A DNA stretch of 64,000 nucleotides from Theodoxus fluviatilis (taxonomy: Eukaryota; Mollusca; Gastropoda; Cycloneritida; Neritidae). The stretch lies in the NCBI GenBank assembly GCA_034096865.1, contig JAWQFJ010000612.1, positions 34,535 through 98,534 on the forward strand, written 5' to 3'. Below are positions 34,801 through 49,800 of this stretch, piece after piece (position 1 is the first letter of the stretch; each line of letters opens with the position of its first letter). The translations under genes were made by a program, and so were the position numbers. Below the pieces are notes generated by a model, which ran no database searches, was not told the origin of the DNA, and was given only the letters and a program-made list of their open reading frames with translations.

Positions 34801-37800
34801 AAGGGTAATTTCTTCTTCTTTAAAAAAAATCAATTATGTAAATTATGTCTCAGTATGCATGGCCACGTAGACCTTGACCTACTTTGACTGCCATTTCCCC
34901 AAAAAGCACCCAGAGAGTTACGCTGGGTTTCCCATGCAGGATTACAGCCTGTGTGCAGTATATCAGGGTTGACCCTCGCTGGGAAGCAGGCCTGAAGGTC
35001 AGCCATGGTCATCAGCAAAGGCGTCAGCTCGTACCTAGAGAATTTCGAGGTCTGATTCTTCAAGAACCTGCCTGTCTGTCCCTCAACAGTGCGCCTCCCT
35101 TGCAACTAGACAGCAACCCACACTCACAAGCCAGGCCACACAGAGCTAACACGGGAACAGTCAAAGTAAGCTCGTTTCTAGCGAAGGAAGTTGTGCACTG
35201 GTAGAAGAAACGACAGCTACATCCAAGTGAGAAATGCGTCAGTGTGTGAGAATGGAGAAAGATCTTGGAGCAGGCTGTGCTCTCCATGCACTGCCACAAG
35301 GCAAGACGTTACTTGGGTAGATGGCACAATCACCATGCAGTTAGCCATGCCCTGCCACAAGGCAAGACGTTACTTGGGTAGATGGCACAATCACCATGCA
35401 GTTAGCCATGCCCTGCCACAAGGCAAGACGTTACTTGGGTAGATGGCACAATCACCATGCAGTTAACCATGCAGACCTGGTATTTAGTCGATCAGACCAG
35501 TGCAGATTTTTTGTTATCTTGTCCAACGTTCGACTGATCTAAGAAACGCCTCTGATCAGAACAGAAAACGTTTTAGAGAAGTTCTTCTGCCAGTGCATCG
35601 TCTTCCTCGACAAACTTCGAAAAAAATATTCCAATGCAAAATGTCTCAGACATAACATGCAACATTTATTGCGCCAAAGAAAAGCATGCAAATAAAGAAA
35701 AGACGAAGCGAAAAGTGATCCATCTCCAATTCGAGCTTGAAATGTGACGAGAAAACCCAGTCCTACGAGCGTATATCAGGTTTCATCAGCAATGAATCGC
35801 AGGAACAATACCTCTGACGGGGAAAAAGCAGTGATTACATAATCATGTACTGCACCTGTTCATTATTTTCTCTTCCATGTTATTTCATGTCCTTCCTTCG
35901 TCTGAAGAGCATTCTGTGTAGTAAACCCGCTGGATACAAAATACTTATTACGTATACGAGCGTAGATGAAGGTGTCCTTGAAAATACAAGCTGCAGCACG
36001 GCGTTCATGCAACGTGTTTGTTTTCTATATGAACGTCGACAGCAGGCATCCATAACGTGGGATGTGCGGCGACGCGTGCCTGGCCAGGAAAATATACATC
36101 TGTGGCATAATCATTCGCTCCATGTATTTCTAAAGATACTTCGCCGTTCTCTTCACGAACTAAATTCCAAATAGTCTGCCTGGTGCGGCTCGGCAAGGTT
36201 TTGCTTTGGACAGTTTTCTGTGTGGGTAACTGTCGTTTAGCTGCGGTTTACCAAAAAGACGGATACATGAAGTTATGGCGCCATTATCTCCCTTTGTACG
36301 CTATTCAAGACCGCTAACTCTACCAAAATCACGTATGTTGGGAAATGAGCTAGATTCGTTTCCTCTTTTTTTTTTAGAAGTGCAGGGATACGCAGTCAAT
36401 CCATTCGTAACCGCGACTCAGACCTGGGCAATCTAGGCCTACATGAAGTAGAAACAACCTGTGTCACGTGACAAGAAGTCAAAGGGGATGTGCCATGAAA
36501 CACGAAAGGAGCACAAACGAACGAGGTTAGAGGTCATCTTTTCTTCAACAACCAGAACCCTGGCCGTTGCTACCAGCACATCAGTTCATGCGGATCACTG
36601 TCAGCAAAAGCTCTATTGTTCTGGGGCTGAAACTGCAGATTTTCTACGACAAAGCGGGCACAACTTTCCCGATTCATTACTTGAATTAGTGGATAACTTC
36701 CTTTTTTGTTTCTGCCTGGTGCTTGGTGCATTTCTTCTTTATCCAAAGTTTAGGGCAAAGAAGTTATAGAAATCTCATCGAGTCTCTCGATATTTACTTG
36801 CAGCTGAATTCACTGTTTCTTCCTTTATTCATCACCATCATTATTGTAGTCGCTATCATCGTAGTTGTCGTCACGATCGCAGTCTTAATAAGAAGCAACA
36901 GCGCGAAAGCCATTGTTGCTACTTCAGATAGTGTAGTGCATTGCTTCGTCTTCTGTAGTACTCTGTCAGTTTTGCAACTGTTCACGCATAACTTGAAAGA
37001 AGACAGTGTACGAGCTCGCAGGTCCAGATTTATGACGGATCGACTTCTGCCAAGGTTTGCCTTGTCAATTTGAAGATGGCGATTTTTCTCCGTGGACGTG
37101 CGTCGCTTTGCACACCTGCACCACCTGGCATGCACTCGCGTGATGTCACGTGACATGACGTGACGTTGTCTGAAGAAGGAACAACTGAAAACGCCAGCAG
37201 TGAGAACAGTTTCTGCCACACGGATTTGCCCTTGTGAGTTACTACGACAAGCCATCAGTGAAGCGTACGACTGAGGACCGCTGGTGAAAGCAAGTAAGGA
37301 CAAACAGTCCCACTCTGTCACAACAACGAAACATCCGCAGCCACATCGAAACATCTACGGCAACGTTGACTATCATCTTGTCTTCTCACGACGAGTCATA
37401 TAAGCGCAAGAATGGTGGTGCACAGTTTTATCACACGTAAGCGCAAGAATGGTGGTGCACAGTTTTATCACACATAAGCGCAAGAATGGTGGTGCACAGT
37501 AACAGCAAAACGCGGCATGATCAAGCGCTGGCACGACAGCGAGTTGTGGGAAAGGGGGGGGGGGGGGGGGGGGGGGGGACAAGATGCCCACACTACGTCA
37601 CACAGGCAGGACACAACACGGAGAGGCAATGCCTATATGTCTACATGCAAGCGGTGTCACGACAGAGTAGCAATGGACAATAGTCACCATCGTGTAAAAC
37701 CGCACGACAACTCTTTAAAAAATGGCATTCTGCTTTGGCCATTTCAACACACTTGCCTCTTCAGCATTCCCTGTGGTTTGGGGGGTCAATTTTAAATTAT

Positions 37801-40800
37801 TTAATTCTCTTCGACTTTTACTGTCATCACTTTAACCAAAAGACAAAGCGCACAAGTTGCACGTTTCAGTCTGATATCGAGTGCGTGACAGCAGGGTCAG
37901 CAGGGTCAGCAGGGTCAGCAGGCGGTGTTGACCAAAGCAGAGGCCGAGCATGATGCATGAATGATCATGGCGGTAAGTGAGGCCAGAGTGGCAACGCAGA
38001 CTCCTGTCATGCTGGTCTGGGACTCGCTCATTCCCCAAGGGGCGGTTCCCATGCTTCCCAATGCAAACGCTAGGTTGTGGACTTCTCCACCATGCAGGCA
38101 GACTGAACTGCACTGACACTCTGCATGCGTGGTGAGCAAGATTCCATTCAAATGTGCCAGAGAAAACTGCACGAGGAAACATGCTTCAAAATTCCGTGCA
38201 GCAAGTTTCTGATCTACCGACGCCTGTGCTCAAAACTTATTTGTACGGTCAACAGATTAAAAGAAAAAAAACTACCTTCACACTATTTGAAGACTAGTGA
38301 CTATTCAAGGAACAAAGAGGAAAAGAACGGTAAACATCAACAAACGTTCACTCATGCTCTTTGATAAAAAGAGAAAAAATTCGAAGATTATTTTCTTTCC
38401 CGCTTCACAATAGTCTGCAAGCTATTAGTTAATTCTATTCTCTTTCAATTCTTTTTAAGTTAGAAATCTCAAGACAACGCAAAGAGTGGACAGAACACTT
38501 TCTTACCAAATCAGCAATGCCAGGCACTCTTGGACAGTTCTTTAACCTTCCTGGACGTGATCTTGTGTTAATAACATTTCCTACCTGATTCAATTGTCTT
38601 CCAGACTACCAAAAACATAAATTCTAAACACCGCTTAACTTGTGATTCGCAAAAGAAACTATTCAGAAATCTAAAAACGTTCTTAAAAGACAGCGAAATA
38701 ATGAAAAACAAAAACAAACCATCTACTATGAATCAGCAAAAGGAAAATTAGACACGATAATGTTAGTAATGCGAAAAAAACAACCTACTCTGTTTTACAA
38801 TGCATTCCTACTGACATAAATCTGGCCATTATAATTACATGTTTCTTCCTGTGAATCTATGATACTTCTGACTGACAATTCTGCAGTTCATGAAGGCAAA
38901 CAACCTGGCTAACTGCACACGGACACCACGCCGTCTACGACAAATGCAATGCAGGACGTCTCCCACACTCGGTCTACAGACGCCTGCTCCTACGCAACCT
39001 CTATGGCACCACCACTCTACTGAGATCATTCACGCTATGGCACCGCCACTCTACCCAGATCATTCACGCTATGGCACCGCCACTCTACTGAGATCACTCA
39101 CGCTATGGCACCGTCACTCTACTGAGATCATTCACGCTATGGCACCGCCACTCTACTGAGATCACTCACGCTATGGCACCGCCACTCTACTGAGATCATT
39201 CACGCTATGGCACCGCCACTCTACTGAGATCATTCACGCTATGGCACCGCCACTCTACTGAGATCATTCACGCTATGGCACCGCCACTCTACTGAGATCA
39301 CTCACGCTATGGCACCGCCACTCTACTGAGATCACTCACGCTATGGCACCGCCACTCTACTGAGATCACTCACGCTATGGCACCGCCACTCTACTGAGAT
39401 CACTCACGCTATGGCACCGCCACTCTACTGAGATCATTCACGCTATGGCACCGCCACTCTACTGAGATCATTCACGCTTTGGCACCGCCACTCTACTGAG
39501 ATCACTCACGCTATGGCACCGCCACTCTACTGAGATCATTCACGCTATGGCACCGCCACTCTACTGAGATCATTCACGCTATGGCACCGCCACTCTACTG
39601 AGATCACTCACGCTATGGCACCGCCACTCTACTGAGATCATTCACGCTTTGGCACCGTCACTCTACTGCGATCACTCACGCTATGGCACCGCCACTCTAC
39701 TGAGATCATTTACGCTATGGCACCGCCACTCTACTGAGATCATTCACGCGGCGCTGGGACAGCAGGGGCAACAGGGACAGACACAGAGCGACCAGCGCAC
39801 AGCGACACGGAGCCGCCGCCGGGGCCGCCCTACCATGCAGGCTAGCCACAGCACGCGTCACAGGAGCAGCTGCCAACACAAGCTCAGGACAAGTACAGAA
39901 CATCTGCCTCTTTCCGCTGGCGGGTCTGAGAGCGGCGGGGACAGGAGAAGGGGATTACCATCGGTGCTGCCGCGCTTGCTCATGCGTTTCCCAAAGGTCT
40001 TCAGGCCATCCTCGATGCGCTTGCGGGCGCTCAGGAAGGTGAGGGTGGCATGGCTAGCGGCCTTGAACGACATTTTGCCCCGCACACGATGCACCTGAAC
40101 ATCACTCTTGCTCTCGCGCCTGTCCAGAGCCGAAGTCTCCGAACCGACGTCATCCTCGTGATCGGACTTCGTGGCGCGTCTCCAACCTGAGGATACAACT
40201 CGCACTTCAAGCAGCTGTGCAAGGCGCGCTGCAAACGCCCTGCACAGCCATGTCGTCCCCACAGTCAGCACAGCACAGCACACGGGACAGACCCAGGCAG
40301 CTGCGTCGCTCACCACAGCAATGGCTACTCAGCATCTCTCACTGAAATACCATCTCAAACATCGCTCTCTCCTTCCCTCTGTTTCTTTGACCTTGTTGTC
40401 TCAACCAAAACACACTTGTCACTACTTCTACAACTGAAAGTCTATGTAAAATATACATGGAGAATAATGTGTTACACAAAGCATTCACAACAGTGTGAAA
40501 GGGGGGAAGAATTTGAGACAACATTCAAAATTTGAGGAAAGGGGGGGGGGGGGGGGGGGGGGGGGACTGGCATCTTGTACAAAATTTCAAATTATACAAG
40601 GAGGCCTGATCAAAACCAGTTGGCTGCCTTTGACAATGTGCAATGAACTCCTCTGTGCTTAAAATTCCAAACGAAAAGACAAATAATTATATGTGGTGTG
40701 CAGGGCTGGTCACGTGATTGGTGCCTGAGAATGGGAAGCATTTCTGGACACAGCTGTCGTGGTGACGTGGTGACGTGGTGACGTCGTGCGACTGGCAAAG

Positions 40801-43800
40801 TGAAGAATCTGGCTAGCATGTGGTGCGGCTCCCTTCCCACTGGTGCACGATGGATCCCTCTGTCTACATGGTTCCCTCTGTCTACATGGCTCCCTTCCCA
40901 CTGGTGCACGATGGATCCCTCTGTCTACATGGCTCCCTCTGTCTACATGGCTCCCTTCCCACTGGTGCACGATGGATCCCTCTGTCTACATGGCTCCCTC
41001 TGTCTACATGGCTCCCTTCCCACTGGTGCACGATGGCTCCCTCTGTCTACATGGCTCCCTCTGTCTACATGGCTCCCTCTGTCTACATGGCTCCCTCTGT
41101 CTACATGGCTCCCTCTGTCTACATGGCTCCCTCTGTCTACATGGCTCCCTCTGTCTACATGGCTCCCTCTGTCTACATGGCTCCCTCTGTCTACATGGCT
41201 CCCTCTGTCTACATGGCTCCCTCTGTCTACATGGCTCCCTCTGTCTACATGGCTCTCACGTACAAATCCCTGGGGTGTGCTGTGCATGTAGTTCTAACTA
41301 GATTCAAACACTGCTGGTCTCAGCGGAAATCGCACACGTCTCTCTCAGCTGCAACAATCTCGAAGTAGAGGCAAGGAACATTTATCTTTTTACACTTCTG
41401 CGAATGCTGAAAGCAAGAAGGCTGGTACAGGTTGTAAGGTACGTTGTTAATGACATTTGCTCATTACCGAAGCTTGAGCCCTCTCTGTGCAAACTCAAAC
41501 TCGTTAAGACCAGATTGAGAGTAGTTTATCAAAAGAAGACGGAAAGATTTCCGTCCAAAATGCAGTCGAGAAGCGAGTTAACCATGCCACTGCAGCCACA
41601 ACCTGGCATCAACTCCCAAACTGACCAGAAAAAGAGATTAAGATGTCCACATCCAAAAATGAAAATTATGAGAAATTAAGTTTACACATGCAGACGTAAG
41701 AAATCGTTATGGAAAGGTTACATAATAAGTATTTGAAATAACTAGACGTAAAGGAAGACAGTAGGGTGTTGAGACTGCTGTAGGTCGAGTAAGTCGTAAA
41801 ATATGCACAAGAAGGCAAAGCCTGGATCAAGTCAAATGCAGTGGGGAGAGGGAAGAGAGAGATTAAGTAAATTTGGTTACAAGAAACAACAATGATGAAT
41901 CACTGGTGAAAACTAGCATATCATATGAAGAGTTAGATTTTTTTTGGCTGCCATGAATGAATCAAAGGTGAGTTTGTATTTTAAAAAATTTTCCACCTCT
42001 TAAATGCAGTGTTGATATCAACGTTTCCTTTCTGAAAGCTGTTAGATTCCGATACGGCCATTGCTGCAGATGCGTTTACACTGACATCATTCCACCAAGA
42101 GCAACACAAGCAGTGTTTTGGCCTCTCTTCTACTTCATCAATTTACATGTTGGCTTTGGGAAATGATGCAGATGTGTCTTTCAAATCAACCCCACCCCAT
42201 GTGAGGGGCCAAACTGGACCATACTTCAGATGGTGGTTACAAAGCAGCTTCTACTGTGCAATTTACAAACACATCTCTCACATTATCTCAGATGGATTGC
42301 ACGTGGCCTAGTGGGAGAGGGCAGGGGGGGGGGAGGCAGCCTGGGCTGCACCGTCCTACCGATCTGGAACTTGCTGAAGCGGCGCTTGGGCGTGGTGGTG
42401 CCTGACGGGGGGTCGTCCTCGGCGGCGGAAATGCTGGTCCTGGGACTCAGCTTGCCGTGCATGGGCTCCTCCATCAGCTCCGAGTCGCTGGCAGGGTAGT
42501 GGAACATCAGGGACTGCAAACGTAAGCAGGGGAACATCAGGGACTGCAAACGTAAGCAGGGGAACATCAGGGACTGCAAACGTAAGCACTGGAACATCAG
42601 GGACTGCAAACGTAAACAGGGGAACATCAGGGACTGCAAACGTAAGCAGGGAACATCAGGGACTGCAAACGTAAGCAGGGGAACATCAGGGACTGCAAAC
42701 GTAAGCAGGGGAACATCAGGGACTGCAAACGTAAGCAGGGGAACATCAGGGACTACAAACGTAAGCAGGGGAACATCAGGGACTGCAAACGTAAGCACTG
42801 GAACATCAGGGACTGCAGACGTAAGCAGGGGAACATCAGGGACTGCAGACGTAAGCAGGGGAACATCAGGGACTGCAAACGTAAGCACTGGAACATCAGG
42901 GACTGCATACGTAAGCACTGGTACATCAGTGCCTCCCTTGTTGTTGTTGTGAGTGCCTGTCTGCCTTGTTGTTGTCAGTGCCTGTTTGCCTTGTTGTTGT
43001 CAGTGCCTGCCTACCTTGTTGTTGTTGTCAGTGCCTGCCTTGTTGTTGTTGTCAGTGCCTGCCTTGTTGTTGTTGTCAGTGTCTGCCTTGTTGTTGTTGT
43101 CAGTGTCTGTTTGCCTTGTTGTTGTTGTCAGTGCCTGCCTGCCTTGTTGTTGTCAGTGCATGTGTGCCTTGTTGTTGTTGTTGTCAGTGCCTGTCTGCCT
43201 TGTTGTTGTCAGTGCCTGCCTTGTTGTTGTTGTCAGTGCTTGTCAGCCTTGTTGTTGTTGTCAGTGCCTGTCTGCCTTGTTGTGGTTGTCAGTGCCGGCC
43301 TACCTTGTTGTTGTTGTCAGTGCCTGCCTTGTTGTTGTTGTCAGTGCCTGCCTTGTTGTTGTTGTCAGTGTCTGCCTTGTTGTTGTTGTCAGTGCCTGTC
43401 TGCCTTGTTGTGGTTGTCAGTGCTGGCCTACCTTGTTGCTGTTGTCAATGCCTGCCTTTTTGCTGTTGTCAGTGCCTGCCTTGTTGTTGTTGTCAGTGCC
43501 TGCCTTGTTGTTGTTGTCAGTGCCTGCCTTGTTGTTGTTGTCAGTGCCTGCTTTGTTGTTGTTGTCAATGCCTGTCTGCCTTGTTGTTGTTGTCAATGCC
43601 TGCCTTGTTGCTGTTGTCAATGCCTGCCTTGTTGCTGTTGTCAGTGCCTGCCTTGTTGTTGTTGTCAGTGCCTGCCTTGTTGTTGTTGTCAATGCCTGTC
43701 TGCCTTGTTGTTGTTGTCAGTGCCTGCGTTGTTGTTGTTGTCAGTGCCTGCCTTGTTGTTGTTGTCCGTGCCTGCCTGCCTTGTTGTTGTTGTCAGTGCC

Positions 43801-46800
43801 CGAATGCCTTGTTGTTGTTGTCAGTGCCTGCCTTGTTGTTGCTGTTGTCAGTGCCTGCCTTGTTGTTGTTGTCAGTGCCTGCCTTGTTGTTGTTGTCAGT
43901 GCCTGCCTTGTTGTTGTTGTCAGTGCCTGCCTTGTTGTTGTTGTCAGTGCCTGCCTTGTTGTTGTTGTCAGTGCCTGCCTTGTTGTTGTTGTCAATGCCT
44001 GTCTGCCTTGTTGCTGTTGTCAGTGCCTGCCTTGTTGTTGTTGTCAGTGCCTGCCTTGTTGTTGTTGTCAATGCCTGTCTGCCTTGTTGTTATTGTCAGT
44101 GCCTGCGTTGTTGTTGTTGTCAGTGTCTGCCTTGTTGTTGTTGTCAGTGCCTGCCTGCCTTGTTGTTGTTGTCAGTGCCTGCCTGCCTTGTTGCTGTTGT
44201 CAGTGCCTGCCTTGTTGTTGTTGTCAGTGCCTGCCTTGTTGTTGTTGTCAATGCCTGTCTGCCTTGTTGCTGTTGTCAGTGCCTGCGTTGTTGTTGTTGT
44301 CAGTGCCTGCCTTGTTGTTGTTGTCAGTGCCTGCCTGCCTTGTTGTTGTTGTCAGTGCCTGCCTTGTTGCTGTTGTCAGTGCCTGCGTTGTTGTTGTTGT
44401 CAGTGCCTGCCTTGTTGTTGTTGTCAGTGCCTGCTTTGTTGTTGTTGTTAGTGCCGGCGTACCTTGTTGTTGTTGTCAGTGCATGTCTGCTTTGTTGTTG
44501 TTGTCAGTGCCTGCCTTGTTGTTGTTGTCAGTGCCTGCCTACCGTGTTGCTGTTGTCAGTGTCTGCCTTGTTGTTGTTGTCAATGCCTGTCTGCCTTGTT
44601 GTTGTTGTCAGTGCCTGCCTACCTTGTTGCTGTTGTCAGTGTCTGCCTTGTTATTGTTGTCAATGCCTGTCTGCCTTGTTGTTGTTGTCAGTGCCTGCCT
44701 ACCTTGTTGTTGTTGTCAGTGCCTGCCTTGTTGTTGTTGTCAGTGCCTGCCTTGTTATTGTTGTGAGTGCCTGTCTGCCTTGTTGTTGTTGTCAGTGTCT
44801 GTTTATTGTTGTTGTCAGTGCCTGCCTTGTTGTTGTTGTCAGTGTCTGTTTATTGTTGTTGTCAGTGCCTGTTTGCCTTGTTGTTGTTGTCAGTGCCTGC
44901 CTACCTTGTTGTTGTTGTCAGTGCCTGCCTTGTTGTTGTTGTCAGTGCCTGCCTTGTTATTGTTGTGAGTGCCTGTCTGCCTTGTTGTTGTTGTCAGTGT
45001 CTGTTTATTGTTGTTGTCAGTGCCTGTTTGCCTTGTTGTTGTTGTCAGTGCCTGTTTGCCTTGTTGTTGTTGTCAGTGCCTGTCTGCCTTATTGTTGTTG
45101 TCAGTGCCTGTCTGCCTTGTTGTTATTGTCAGTGCCTGCCTACCTTGTTGCTGTTGTCAGTGTCTGCCTGCCTTGTTGTTGTTGTCAGTGCCTGCCTGCC
45201 TTGTTGTTGTTGTCAATGCCTGTCTGCCTTGTTGTTGTTGTCAGTGCCTGCCTTGTTGTTGTTGTCAGTGCCTGCCTTGTTATTGTTGTGAGTGCCTGTC
45301 TGCCTTGTTGTTGTTGTCAGTGTCTGTTTATTGTTGTTGTCAGTGCCTGTTTGCCTTGTTGTTGTTGTGAGTGCCTGTCTGCCTTGTTGTTGTTGTCAGT
45401 GTCTGTTTATTGTTGTTGTCAGTGCCTGTTTGCCTTGTTGTTGTTGTCAGTGCTTGCTTTGTTGTTGTTGTCAGTGCCTGCCTTGTTGGTGTTGTTAGTG
45501 CCGGCATACCTTGTTGTTGTTGTCAGTGCTCGTAAGCTTTGTTGTTGTTGTCAGTGCATGTCTGCCTTGTTGTTGTTGTCAGTGTCTGCCTTGTTTTTGT
45601 TGTCAGTGCCTGTCTGCCTTATTGTTGTTGTCAGTGCCTGTCTGCCTTGTTGTTGTTGTCAGTGCCTGCCTACCTTGTTGCTGTTGTCAGTGTCTGCCAT
45701 GTTGTTGTTGTCAGTGCCTGCCTGCCTTGTTGTTGTTGTCAATGCCTGCCTGCCTTGTTGTTGTTGTCAGTGCCTGCCTTGTTGTTGTTGTGAGTGCCTG
45801 TCTGCCTTATTGTTGTTGTCAGTGTCTGTTTATTGTTGTTGTCAGTGCCTGCCTTGTTGTTGTTGTCAGTGCCTGCCTTGTTGTTGTTGTCAGTGCCTGC
45901 CTTGTTGTTGTTGTCAGTGCCTGCCTTGTTGTTGTTGTCAGATCCTGCCTGCCTTGTTGTTGTTGTCAGTGCCTGCCTTGTTGTTGTTGTCAGAGCCTGC
46001 CTTGTTGTTGTTGTCAGATCCTGCCTGCCTTGTTGTTGTTGTCAGTGCCTGCCTTTTTGTTGTTGTCAGAGCCTGCCTTGTTGTTGTTGTCAGTGCCTGC
46101 CTTGTTGTTGTTGTCAGTGCCTGCCTTGTTGTTGTTGTCAGTGCCTGCCTTGTTGTTGTTGTCAGTGCCTGCCTTGTTGTTGTTGTCAGTGCCTGCCTTG
46201 TTGTTGTTGTCAGTGCCTGCCTTGTCGTTGTTGTCAATGCCTGCCTTGTTGTTGTTGTCAGTGCCTGCCTTGTTGTTGTTGTCAGTGCCTGCCTTGTTGT
46301 TGTTGTCAGTGCCTGTCTGCCTTGTTGTTGTCAGTGCCTGCCTTGTTGTTGTTGTCAGTGCCTGCCTTGTTGTTGTTCTCAGTGCCTGCGTTGTTGTTGT
46401 TGTCAGTGCCTGCCTTGTTGTTGTTGTCAGTGCCTGCCTGCCTTGTTATTGTTGTCAGTGCCTGCCTGCCTTGTTGTTGTTGTCAGTGCCTGCCTTGTTG
46501 TTGTTGTCAGTGCCTGCCTTGTTGTTGTTGTCAGTGCCTGCCTTGTTGTTGTTGTCAGTGCCTGTCTTATTGTTGTTGTCAGTGCCTGCCTTGTTGTTGT
46601 TGTCAGTGCCTGCCTTGTTGTTGTTGTCAGTGCCTGCCTTGTTGTTGTTGTCAGTGCCTGCCTGCCTTGTTGTTGTTGTCAGTGCCTGCCTTGTTGTTGT
46701 TGTCAGTGCCTGCCTGCCTTGTTGTTGTTGTCAGTGCCTGCCTGCGTTGTTGTTGTTGTCAGTGCCTGCGTTGTTGTTGTTGTCAGTGCCTGCCTTGTTG

Positions 46801-49800
46801 CTGTTGTCAGTGCCTGCCTTGTTGTTGTTGTCAGTGCCTGCCTTGTTGTTGTTGTCAGTGCCTGCCTTGTTGTTGTTGTCAGTGCCTGCTTTGTTGTTGT
46901 TGTCAGTGCCTGCCTTGTTGTTGTTGTCAGTGCCTGCCTGCCTTGTTGTTGTTGTCAGTGCCTGTCTTGTTGTTGTTGTCAGTGCCTGCCTAGTTGTTGT
47001 TGTCAGTGCCTGCCTTGTTGTTGTTGTCAGATCCTGCCTGCCTTGTTGTTGTTGTCAGTGCCTGCCTTGTTGCTGTTGTCAGTGCCTGCCTTGTTGTTGT
47101 TGTCAGTGCCTGCCTTGTTGTTGTTGTCAGTGCCTGCCTTGTTGTTGTTGTCAGTGCCTGCCTTGTTGCTGTTGTCAGTGCCTGCCTTGTTGTTGTTGTC
47201 AGTGCCTGCCTTGTTGTTGTTGTCAGTGCCTGCCTTGTTGTTGTTGTCAGTGTCTGCCTTGTTGTTGTTGTCAGTGCCTGCCTTGTTGTTGTTGTCAGTG
47301 CCTGCCTTGTTGTTGTTGTCAGTGCCTGCCTTGTTGTTGTTGTCAGTGTCTGCCTTGTTGTTGTTGTTGTCAGTGTCTGCCTGCCTTGTTGTTGTTGGGG
47401 TCAGTGCCTGCCTTGTTGTTGTTGTCAGTGTCTGCCTTGTTGTTGTTGTTGTCAGTGCCTGCCTGCCTTGTTGTTGTCGGGGTCAGTGCCTGCCTTGTTG
47501 TTGTTGTCAGTGTCTGTTTATTGTTGTTGTCAGTGCCTACCTTGTTGTTGTTGTCAGTGCCTGCCTTGTTGTTGTTGTCAGTGTCTGCCTTGTTGTTGTT
47601 GTCAGTGCCTGCCTTGTTGTTGTTGTCAGTGTCTGCCTTGTTGTTGGTGTCAGTGCCTGCCTTGTTGTTGTTGTCAGTGCCTGCCTTGTTGTTGTTGTCA
47701 GCGTTTGCCTTGTTGTTGTTGTCAATGCCTGCCTTGTTGTTGTTGTCAATGTCTGCCTGCCTTGTTGTTGGTGTCAGTGCCTGCGTTGTTGTTGTTGTCA
47801 GTGCCGGCCTACCTTTTTCTTGACGTTGCGCTTGAAGATGGAGCGACGCGACTTCTCGCCGCTGTGACGGCGGGCGGCTGGTGTCTCGTCCCCGTTGCTG
47901 ACCAGGGAACTCCGGTGTCCCTCTCGCTCGTCCCCGCTCTCTGACGTCACAGACGTCGTCCGCCTGTCACGTGACAGAATGCACTGCTCGTGACTGGGTC
48001 AAGGCATTGCGTTTATAGACAGACAAACAGTGGTCACAGCACACAGACACATAGTAGTTCACAGCACACAGACACAGAGATGTTCACAGCACACAGACAC
48101 AGTGGTTCAGAGCACACAGACACAGTGGTTCACAGCACACATACACAGAGATGTTCACAGCACACAGACACAGTGGTTCACAGCACACAGACACAGTGGT
48201 TCACAGCACACAGACAAACACTGGTTCACAGCAAACAGTGGTTCACAGCACACAGACAAACAGTGGTTCACAGCACACAGTGGTTCACAGCACACAGACA
48301 CACTGGTTCACAGCACACAGACACAGTGGTTCACAGCACACACACTGGTTCACAGCACACAGACACAGTGGTTCACAGCACACAGTGGTTCACAGCACAC
48401 AGACACACTGGTTCACAGCACACAGACACAGTGGTTCACAGCACACAGACACAGTGGTTCACAGCACACAGACACACACTGGTTCACAGCACACAGACAC
48501 ACTGGTTCACAGCACACAGACACATTGGTTCACAGCACACAGACACACACTGGTTCACAGCACACAGTGGTTCACAGCACACAGACACATTGGTTCACAG
48601 CACACAGACACATTGGTTCACAGCACACAGACACACAGTGGTTCACAGCACACAGACACACACTGGTTCACAGCACACATTGGTTCACAGCACACAGACA
48701 CATTGGTTCACAGCACACAGACACATTGGTTCACAGCACACAGACACACATTGGTTCACAGCACACAGACAAACAGTGGTTCACAGCACACAGACACACA
48801 CTGGTTCACAGCTGTGGCGGACCTAACCCTGAATTATAGTTCTTATGTGTGAAATGTCTACCTTGTGTTATATTCCCAATGCGTTTTTTGAAAACGCGAT
48901 CGAGTTGGCTGTAAGCTGCTGAAGCCGTTAACAGGGCTGGGGAAAACGCCTACGTGACGGCGTCCTATTTTTGGGCTGAGTGCAGCGCGAGGTCAGGTGG
49001 ACTCGAAGCTTTTCCCCCTGCTCTGTTGTCTGGGAATCACAGACAAAGAGTGGTTCACAGCACACAGACAAACAGTGCTTCACAGCACACAGACACACAC
49101 TGGTTCACAGTACACAAAGAGTGGTTCACAGCACACAGACAAAGTGGTTCACAGCACACAGACAAAGTGGTTCACAGCACACAGACACACAGTGGTTCAC
49201 AGCACACAGAAACAGTGGTTCACAGCACACAGACAAACACTGGTTCACAGTACACAGTGGTTCACAGCACACAGACAAACAGTGGTTCACAGCACACAGA
49301 CAAAGTGGTTCACAGCACACAGACACACAGTGGTTCACAGCACACAGACTGGTTCACAGCACACAGACAAAGAGTGGTTCACAGCACACAGACAAACAGT
49401 GCTTCACAGCACACAGACACACACTGGTTAACAGTACACACAGACTGGTTCACAGCACACAGACACAGTGGTTCACAGCACACAGACTGGTTCACAGCAC
49501 ACAGACACAGTGGTTCACAGCACACAGACTGGTTCACAGCACACAGACACAGTGGCTCACAGCACACAGACTGGTTCACAGCACACAGACACAGTGGTTC
49601 ACAGCACACAGACTGGTTCACAGCACACAGACACAGTGGTTCACAGCACACAAACTGGTTCACAGCACACAGACACAGTGGTTCACAGCACACAGACTGG
49701 TTCACAGCACACAGACACAGTGGTTCACAGCACACAGACTGGTTCACAGCACACAGACACAGTGGTTCACAGCACACAGACAGCGGGCAAGGGTTCTAGC

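Noticed and set aside
42953..47944. Plus-strand frames up to 1633 codons rich in Leu, Cys and Val
   Set aside because: They lie exactly on a 24-bp-period array, are open in all three plus frames at once, and sit in an intron of the minus-strand UNC80 gene.
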